Shown here piece by piece: positions 47,056 through 52,261 of a stretch of DNA of 52,261 nt (the stretch's first letter is position 1; each line of letters begins with the position of its first letter). Origin of the DNA: an uncultured Candidatus Melainabacteria bacterium (GTDB lineage Bacteria > Cyanobacteriota > Vampirovibrionia > Gastranaerophilales > Gastranaerophilaceae); contig CAKUXD010000008.1 in assembly GCA_934699705.1 (NCBI GenBank), forward strand, positions 1-52,261. Reading direction: 5' to 3'. The position numbers were made by a program, and so were the translations under genes. The notes below the pieces were generated by a model. The model saw only the letters and a list, made by a program, of their open reading frames with translations, was not told the origin of the DNA and searched no databases.

Positions 47056-48387
47056 ATGGAATTTTTAAATAGTTTAGTTGGAAACAACGCAATGATTTTT
47101 TCAGCGGTTATCTTAATTTTAGCGTATATTTTTATTGCTACTGAAAAAATCCCTAAAGTTACAATTGCACTAATTGGTGCAGCTTTAACTATGTTCTTAG
47201 GGTTAGTAAGTGTTAATAAAAATTTATCAGACGGTTCTTTAGATCCGCATTATTTTGTTAATTTTATTGATTTTAACGTGATTTTTCTACTTGTTGCTAT
47301 GATGATTATTGTAAATATATCGACTGCAACGGGTATGTTTAACTGGATTGCAAATCAATTGTTGAAGTTTACAAAAGGACACCCAACTTTGATTGTAATA
47401 GTTTTGGCTATTTTTACTGCAGTTGTTTCTGCATTTTTGGATAATGTTACAACTGTAATCTTAATTATGCCAATAACCTTCTATATTGCTGAAAAATTGG
47501 ATATTAATCCAATTCCGTTTTTGATTGTTGAAATTTTTGCTTCAAATATCGGTGGTACGGCAACTTTAATCGGCGACCCGCCAAATATTATTATTGGTAG
47601 TGCCGCAGGTTTTTCTTTTATGGATTTCTTGAAAGAATTAACTGGTATCGTTGCGGTTATTCTTGTTTTGGTTGTTGCTACAATGTTTTTATTCTTCAGA
47701 AAAAGTTTAAAAACAACTCCTGAAAAAATGAAAGAAATTGCAAATCTTGATAACAGTAATACGATTACCGATTATGCGGGCATGTACAGAAGCATTGTGG
47801 TTTTAGCCCTTGTAATCTTAGGGTTTGTAACTCACGATATGACTCATATTCCTGCAAGTTTGTCGGCTATGGCAGGTGCAAGTTTCTTGTTATTATTTGA
47901 AAATCCAAAACATATTATTAAAGATGTTGAGTGGAATACAATATTCTTCTTTATAGGTCTATTTATAATCATCGGTGGGTTGGAAGCCTCTGGTGGTATT
48001 GCATTAATGGCAAAATGGTTGTTAGATGTAACTCAGGGTTCAGAAAGCGCAACTGCGATGGTTATTTTATGGGGTTCTGGTATTCTTTCAGGTATAATTG
48101 ATAATATTCCATATACAGTAACAATGGCGCCTATGATTGCGAATATTCAATCTGTAATGGGTGCTGAATATGCTCACCCTCTTTGGTGGTGCTTATCTTT
48201 AGGGGCTTGTTTGGGTGGAAACCTTACTATTATTGGTGCTGCTGCAAATGTTATTGTTTCTGAATATGCTGCGGCTCATAAACACCCAATTTCATTTATG
48301 AAGTTCTTATTTTATGGCTTCGTAACAGTAGGAATCTCATTATCAGCTTCAACTGTTTATATTTATTTTAGATTTTTAGCTAATTAA
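47056..48387 (+). CDS. ArsB/NhaD-type ion transporter
   Basis: 443 residues from the ATG at 47056, preceded by GGAAAAAGAG; a TTG at 47044 would add four. Eleven to twelve membrane helices. SAFLDNVTTVILIMPIT and SGIIDNIPYTVTMAPMI are the paired hairpin motifs of the ion transporter superfamily, and NIGGTATLIGDPPNIIIGS is the ArsB/NhaD/P-protein signature. Candidates are Na+/H+ exchange or anion export; no arsenic genes are near. The ABC-F gene follows 8 nt later. Confidence 0.88.
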   Translation: MEFLNSLVGNNAMIFSAVILILAYIFIATEKIPKVTIALIGAALTMFLGLVSVNKNLSDGSLDPHYFVNFIDFNVIFLLVAMMIIVNISTATGMFNWIANQLLKFTKGHPTLIVIVLAIFTAVVSAFLDNVTTVILIMPITFYIAEKLDINPIPFLIVEIFASNIGGTATLIGDPPNIIIGSAAGFSFMDFLKELTGIVAVILVLVVATMFLFFRKSLKTTPEKMKEIANLDNSNTITDYAGMYRSIVVLALVILGFVTHDMTHIPASLSAMAGASFLLLFENPKHIIKDVEWNTIFFFIGLFIIIGGLEASGGIALMAKWLLDVTQGSESATAMVILWGSGILSGIIDNIPYTVTMAPMIANIQSVMGAEYAHPLWWCLSLGACLGGNLTIIGAAANVIVSEYAAAHKHPISFMKFLFYGFVTVGISLSASTVYIYFRFLAN

Positions 48388-48395
48388 GGTGAATT

Positions 48396-50033
48396 ATGAT
48401 AACAACAGAAAACGTAACAGTAAAATTTGGCTCTGAACCTTTGTTTGAGAATGTAAATATAAAATTTTCATCAGGTAATTGCTATGGATTAATTGGCGCA
48501 AATGGTGCAGGAAAATCTACATTCTTGAAGGTTTTATCAGGAGAACTTGAACCAACTTCAGGTGAAGTTCATATTAAAAAAGGAATGCGAATTTCGGTTT
48601 TAAAACAAAATCATTTCGAATTTGATGAGTTTACTGTTATGGATACAGTGATTATGGGAAATAAGCATCTTTACGATGTTATGAAGGAAAAAGATGCGCT
48701 TTATGCAAAGCCAGATTTTAATGATGAAGATGGTCTGAGAGTTGCAGAATTAGAAACAGAATTTGCGGAACTTGACGGTTGGCAAGCTGAGGCTGATGCG
48801 GGTTCATTATTGGCTGATTTAGGTATTCCTGCTGAACTTCATTACAATCTAATGAAGGATTTATCAGGTAGTGAAAAAGTTCGTGTATTACTTGCGCAAG
48901 CCTTGTTTGGAACGCCAGATATATTGTTAATGGACGAACCTACAAACCATTTGGATTTAAAAACGATTAATTGGTTGGAAGATTTTTTGATTGATTTCCC
49001 TAACCTTGTTATTGTTGTATCGCACGATAGAGCCTTTTTAGATAGAGTGTGTACACATATTGCGGATATTGATTTTAGAAATATTACGCTTTATACAGGT
49101 AATTATGCGTTCTGGACTCAGGCAAGTGCATTGATTATGAAACAAAAAGAAGAACGCAATAAAAAAATCGAAGAAAAAGCTGAAGAATTTAAAAAATTTA
49201 TTGCAAGATTTAGTGCAAATGCGTCAAAGGCAAAACAAGCTACTTCTCGTAAGAACATGTTGGAAAAACTTACGCTTGAAGATATCAAACCTTCTACAAG
49301 AAAATATCCAAGTATTAACTTTAAATATTCAAAAATCCCAGGCAAAGACGTTTTACATATTCAAGGATTAAATAAGTCCGTTAATGATGAATTATTGATT
49401 AAAAATTTCTCACTTGATTTGGTTCAGGGTGAAAAAGTTGCGTTTGTTGCAAAAAATCCGTTAATTATTACGACTTTGTTTCAAATGCTAAATGGTGAAT
49501 TAGAGCCTGATAGTGGCGAAATTAATTGGGGCGTAACTGCAACTCGTTCGTATTTTCCAAAAGAAAATAATCACCTTTTTGAAGATAAAATTGATTTGAT
49601 TAAATGGTTAGGACAATTCTCTCAAGAACAGCACGTAAGCTATTTAAGAGGTTATTTAGGAAGAATGTTGTTCTCAGGTGAAGATGCAGAAAAAAGTGTA
49701 AATGTTCTTTCTGGTGGTGAAAAAGTTCGCTGTATGCTTGCAAAAATGATGATTGCAGAAAGTAATGTGCTTATTTTTGACGAACCTACAAACCATTTGG
49801 ATTTGGAAGCGATTACATCTTTGAATAATGCGTTGATTGACTATACAGGTACTATTTTGTTTACTTCTCAGGATTATCAGTTTATTCAAACTGTGGCGGA
49901 TAGAATTGTTGAAATTTCACCTTATGGATTTATTAATTTCCAAATGAAATATGAAGATTATTTGAACAGTCCTGATATTCAAAAAAGACAAGATTTAATG
50001 TATAACAAATTTGCAACTTCGGGTAAAAATTAG
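48396..50033 (+). CDS. ABC-F family ATPase (YbiT-like)
   Basis: 545 residues, two NBDs and no membrane part. NBD1: Walker A GANGAGKST, signature LSGSEKVRVLL, Walker B ILLMDEPTNHLDL, H-loop VVSHDRAF. The linker at about 240-310 is Lys/Glu-rich, the P-site tRNA interaction motif. NBD2 has LSGGEKVRCML and VLIFDEPTNHLDLEAI, but its Walker A reads FVAKNPLIITTL, lacking the Gly-Lys-Ser/Thr core, and its H-loop His is Gln (FTSQDYQF). ABC-F proteins act on ribosomes. AAGGTG precedes the ATG. Confidence 0.93.
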   Translation: MITTENVTVKFGSEPLFENVNIKFSSGNCYGLIGANGAGKSTFLKVLSGELEPTSGEVHIKKGMRISVLKQNHFEFDEFTVMDTVIMGNKHLYDVMKEKDALYAKPDFNDEDGLRVAELETEFAELDGWQAEADAGSLLADLGIPAELHYNLMKDLSGSEKVRVLLAQALFGTPDILLMDEPTNHLDLKTINWLEDFLIDFPNLVIVVSHDRAFLDRVCTHIADIDFRNITLYTGNYAFWTQASALIMKQKEERNKKIEEKAEEFKKFIARFSANASKAKQATSRKNMLEKLTLEDIKPSTRKYPSINFKYSKIPGKDVLHIQGLNKSVNDELLIKNFSLDLVQGEKVAFVAKNPLIITTLFQMLNGELEPDSGEINWGVTATRSYFPKENNHLFEDKIDLIKWLGQFSQEQHVSYLRGYLGRMLFSGEDAEKSVNVLSGGEKVRCMLAKMMIAESNVLIFDEPTNHLDLEAITSLNNALIDYTGTILFTSQDYQFIQTVADRIVEISPYGFINFQMKYEDYLNSPDIQKRQDLMYNKFATSGKN

Positions 50034-51127
50034 TGCAAATAGAAACTTTTAAACTTGAAAAATGGATTAATGAAAATTCAGAAGTCGCAAGATATGATTT
50101 GTCAACAACTTGTGTAAAAGCCTTATCCATAAATGATTTGTCTGAAATTTGTGATGAAAATTTTGATAAAATGTTCAAATTGAAGTTAAATTATGGCCAA
50201 TTGTATGGAACTGATGCTTTAAGAAATGCTATTTGTAAATTATATGAAAATCAAAAATCAGAAAATATAACTGTTACGTTGGGTGGAATTGGTGCAAATA
50301 GTCTTGTAATACAAACTTTGGTTGAAAAAGGTGATAAAGTTGTTTGTATTTGTCCTTGTTATCAACAAGCGTATTCGCTACCAAAAATTTATGGTGCAAA
50401 TGTGCATTTAGTCTTTCTAAACAGCAAGGATTGGTCGTTGGATATTGAAAATTTTAAACAAATTGTTGGAGATGATACAAAATTAATTTGTTTAACCAAT
50501 CCGAATAATCCTTCAGGCAGAATTTTGAACGAACTTGATGAAGTGATAAATATCGCAAAAACTTGTGGGGCTTATGTTTGGGCTGATGAAGTTTATAGAG
50601 GTTTATCTCATAATAACAATCCTTATTCTAAATCAGTTGCAGATGTTTATGATAAAGGAATTTCAACTGGAAGTATGTCAAAAGCCTATTCGCTTGCTGG
50701 TGTCAGACTTGGTTGGGTTTGTGCAAATCCTGAATTGATTGAAAAAATTAATTCAAATAGAGAATACAATACGATAAGTATAAGTGCTATTGATGATTTT
50801 GTTGCGACGGTCGCACTTGAAAATCACGAAAAAATTGTGCAAAGAAATTTAGAAATAATTGAGAAAAATAAGCAAATTTTGGCAGATTTTGTGCGTTCTT
50901 CAAAAAATTTAAGCTGGGTTGAACCAAATGCAGGTTCAATTGCTTGTATTAACTATGATTTTGATACAAATTCAATAGATTTTTGTAAGAAAATTCAAAT
51001 GGAAACGGGGATTTTGTTAATTCCGGCTCAATGTTTCGATATGAATAAAAAATTTTTCCGTATTGGATATGGAATGGAAGAAAAAATTTTGCAAGAAGTT
51101 TTAGGAAAGTTTTACGATGCACTTTAA
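50033..51127 (+). CDS. PLP-dependent class I/II aminotransferase
   Basis: 364 residues from GTG at 50033, overlapping the previous stop (TAGTG). Fold type I motifs: LTNPNNPSGRIL near 160, AYVWADEVYRGL near 185 (Asp for the pyridine nitrogen), GSMSKAYSLAGVRLGW near 220 with the Schiff-base Lys, and a C-terminal FFRIGYG Arg. The N-terminal YGQLYGTDALRNAI is typical. It transfers amino groups between an amino acid and a 2-oxo acid; the substrate is not deducible. Co-transcribed with the ABC-F gene. Confidence 0.9.
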   Translation: MQIETFKLEKWINENSEVARYDLSTTCVKALSINDLSEICDENFDKMFKLKLNYGQLYGTDALRNAICKLYENQKSENITVTLGGIGANSLVIQTLVEKGDKVVCICPCYQQAYSLPKIYGANVHLVFLNSKDWSLDIENFKQIVGDDTKLICLTNPNNPSGRILNELDEVINIAKTCGAYVWADEVYRGLSHNNNPYSKSVADVYDKGISTGSMSKAYSLAGVRLGWVCANPELIEKINSNREYNTISISAIDDFVATVALENHEKIVQRNLEIIEKNKQILADFVRSSKNLSWVEPNAGSIACINYDFDTNSIDFCKKIQMETGILLIPAQCFDMNKKFFRIGYGMEEKILQEVLGKFYDAL

Positions 51128-51170
51128 GACAAAAAGGCGCGGAAGTTGAAAACTTCCGCGCCTTTTTGTC
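51128..51170. terminator. Long bidirectional terminator
   Basis: 20 bp perfect stem (starting GACAAAAAGGCGCGGAAG) around a GAA loop, with A5 and T5 in its arms. It serves the aminotransferase and zinc-ribbon genes. Confidence 0.85.
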
Positions 51171-51177
51171 TTATGTT

Positions 51178-51696
51178 TTAAAAGAATTTTTTAATCATTG
51201 ATTTAAAAATTCCACCTTCATTTTTTTTTGATTGTTGTATTTGTTGATGAGCATGCATTGCTTCAAATTCACTTCCCATATTATTTTTTAGATAATTTAC
51301 AATATCTTGAGAGCGTTCAGCTTCTGTTTTATATTCATCTCTAATTTTATCAAGTTCGTTACAATCAAGGAATTTTCCTCCGCATTTGTAACATTCATCA
51401 ATGATAATTTGTCCTTTAATGCTTGTTGAATTTTTCATCATTTTCATTCCACAAACTGGACATACCCTTTTTATGGTGTTATCAACAGGTTTGAAAGTTT
51501 TACCTTCCAGAGCTTTTTTAATTTCGTCTATGTTTTCGTGGTTTTCGTCAAATTTTTTATATTCTCTGTTATCAAAGAATATTCCGCCACAACCTTCTGT
51601 GCAAATGTCGATATAGCAATTAGTGCGTTCTATAAATATTTTTTGCATTTCTTTTCCGCATGCTGGACAAATCAGAGTTTGAGTTGAATCTGCCAT
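51178..51696 (-). CDS. Twin zinc-ribbon (zf-TFIIB-like) protein
   Basis: 172 residues. Two similar modules of about 45 residues: CPACGKEMQKIFIE...CTEGCGGIFFDNREYKKFD and CPVCGMKMMKNSTS...ECYKCGGKFLDCNELDKIRD, each with two CxxC pairs as in TFIIB-type zinc ribbons. The C-terminal 50 residues are helical and Gln/Lys-rich (HAHQQIQQSKKNEGG). Its function in bacteria is unclear, perhaps a metal-dependent regulator or chaperone. AAGGAG precedes the ATG; TATAAT and a triple GTTACA repeat lie upstream. Confidence 0.85.
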   Translation of the reverse strand: MADSTQTLICPACGKEMQKIFIERTNCYIDICTEGCGGIFFDNREYKKFDENHENIDEIKKALEGKTFKPVDNTIKRVCPVCGMKMMKNSTSIKGQIIIDECYKCGGKFLDCNELDKIRDEYKTEAERSQDIVNYLKNNMGSEFEAMHAHQQIQQSKKNEGGIFKSMIKKFF

Positions 51697-51737
51697 TGTA
51701 ATCTCCTTGTTTGATAATATTATACATCAAAGATTTC

Positions 51738-51762
51738 TGTAACTTTTGTAACAGAATGTAAC
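51738..51762 (-). promoter_or_regulatory. Three spaced GTTACA half-sites upstream of the zinc-ribbon gene
   Basis: GTTACA occurs at 51762-51757, 51752-51747 and 51743-51738 on the minus strand, spaced 10 and 9 bp, one helical turn. The array covers the place where a -35 should lie relative to the TATAAT downstream, and no -35 hexamer is visible. This looks like an activator-dependent (OmpR/PhoB-type direct repeat) promoter. Confidence 0.5.
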
Positions 51763-51976
51763 AAACTTTTGTTGAAGGTTAAAGTTTGTATTTGATTATG
51801 TCGATAAATAAATTGTTGATAATGGAATATGTGTTCAACGACTTGGAGGTTAGTCTAGTTAAAAGTTAAATATATATTAAGTTTTAGGGAAGCTACTATG
51901 CAAGATATTTTTTGATTGCAAGTAAAGCTAGTTTTAATTAAATTTCCTTATTTCCTTCCCTATACACAAAATTTGT

Positions 51977-52000
51977 AGCCACCGTTTGGTGGCTTTTTTT
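51977..52000 (+). terminator. Intrinsic terminator without an obvious upstream gene
   Basis: AGCCACC-GTTT-GGTGGCT followed by T7. The 280 bp before it, from the zinc-ribbon start, have no credible plus-strand gene, so an untranslated RNA or a very short ORF may end here. Confidence 0.75.
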
Positions 52001-52261
52001 TGCGCGAGCGAGCTGAGCGGATTTTCAGTACGAACGAAGTTCGGGTAGTGAACAGATTGAGCGAACTGCACGAAGTGCAAAAAGCGAAACTCTGTGAGCG
52101 TGAAGGAAAATTCAAGAAGGCTGAAGAGCTTTTGATATTGTGATGAAATCACATAAATCAAAACTCGGAATTGCCGTTACACGCGAGCGAGTAAGATGTG
52201 TATTTTCGGTAGGGCGCCGTGTGAGCGAACGTTTAAAGGTTAGCCATTAAGCCATTAAGTC
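52001..52261. other. Gene-free palindrome-rich stretch at the window edge
   Basis: GC-richer than the surroundings and packed with short inverted repeats: CGAACGAAGTTCG, GCACGAAGTGC and recurring GCGAGCG, GAGCGAAC and GAGCGTGAAGG. Frames across it are open only in short pieces, and the 75-codon minus frame has no ribosome site. It may be part of a dispersed palindromic repeat element cut by the window edge. Confidence 0.5.

Noticed and set aside
51934..52161. 75-codon minus-strand frame at the right edge
   Set aside because: Runs through a palindrome-rich stretch and across a terminator hairpin; no ribosome site and no protein-like pattern.

Overview
The window looks like an AT-rich chromosome segment from an uncultured, gut-type bacterium with an outer membrane. 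My best guess is the non-photosynthetic cyanobacterial relatives (Melainabacteria/Vampirovibrionia, order Gastranaerophilales). That rests on base composition, a pseudopilin with the FTLAETLLVLGIIGVVAALTLP leader type, a TolC/HlyD/HlyB secretion set, and fused radical SAM/DUF2344 next to RNase E/G. No database search was possible, so the taxonomy is inference.

Left part (1-17.2 kb): ordinary chromosomal genes. A sodium:neurotransmitter-symporter family transporter runs off the left edge. An envelope-stress type operon follows (anti-sigma factor, ECF sigma factor, Spy/CpxP-like periplasmic protein), then an octanoyltransferase/polyprenyl synthase/signal peptidase I operon. Next come a cytoplasmic REC-PAS-histidine kinase with its NarL-type response regulator and a secreted protein, a GIY-YIG protein, a YhcH family protein, dnaX, an S66 carboxypeptidase, a pseudopilin, a 49-residue acidic protein, bioY-rimI, a radical SAM/SPASM enzyme and a membrane methyltransferase.

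Middle (17.2-31.3 kb): a phage-derived accessory block ending at a tRNA-Ser(GGA). It is preceded by a 513 bp gene-free stretch holding a perfect 40 bp palindrome. It encodes a lone LuxR-type HTH, an endolysin-like amidase, a P22 gp10-like beta-rich protein, coat, scaffold, gp4-like adaptor, small terminase, portal and large terminase. No integrase, repressor, replication gene, tail spike or ejection protein is visible. The head genes run in roughly the reverse of the usual order although all lie on the same strand. Minus-strand membrane-protein genes sit between them, and a 112-115 bp direct repeat carries a broken copy of the start of one of these genes. Downstream lie a stand-alone FlhA-like (FHIPEP) cytoplasmic domain and a class 3 lipase with a TTG start.

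Right part (31.3-52.3 kb): a GT4 glycosyltransferase, a complete type I secretion operon (TolC, HlyB-like ABC exporter with an inactive C39-like domain, HlyD), radical SAM/DUF2344 and RNase E/G with small membrane/exported proteins, a PHP phosphoesterase, a GNAT, Hsp20, an ArsB/NhaD-type transporter, an ABC-F ATPase, an aminotransferase and a twin zinc-ribbon protein. The last 260 bp is a gene-free, GC-richer stretch full of short palindromes.

A recurring theme is promoter placement. At about a dozen genes a good -10 hexamer lies exactly 6-7 nt upstream of the start codon with no Shine-Dalgarno sequence, which predicts leaderless mRNAs. Most phage-block structural genes and downstream operon genes instead have clear AAGGAG-type sites.
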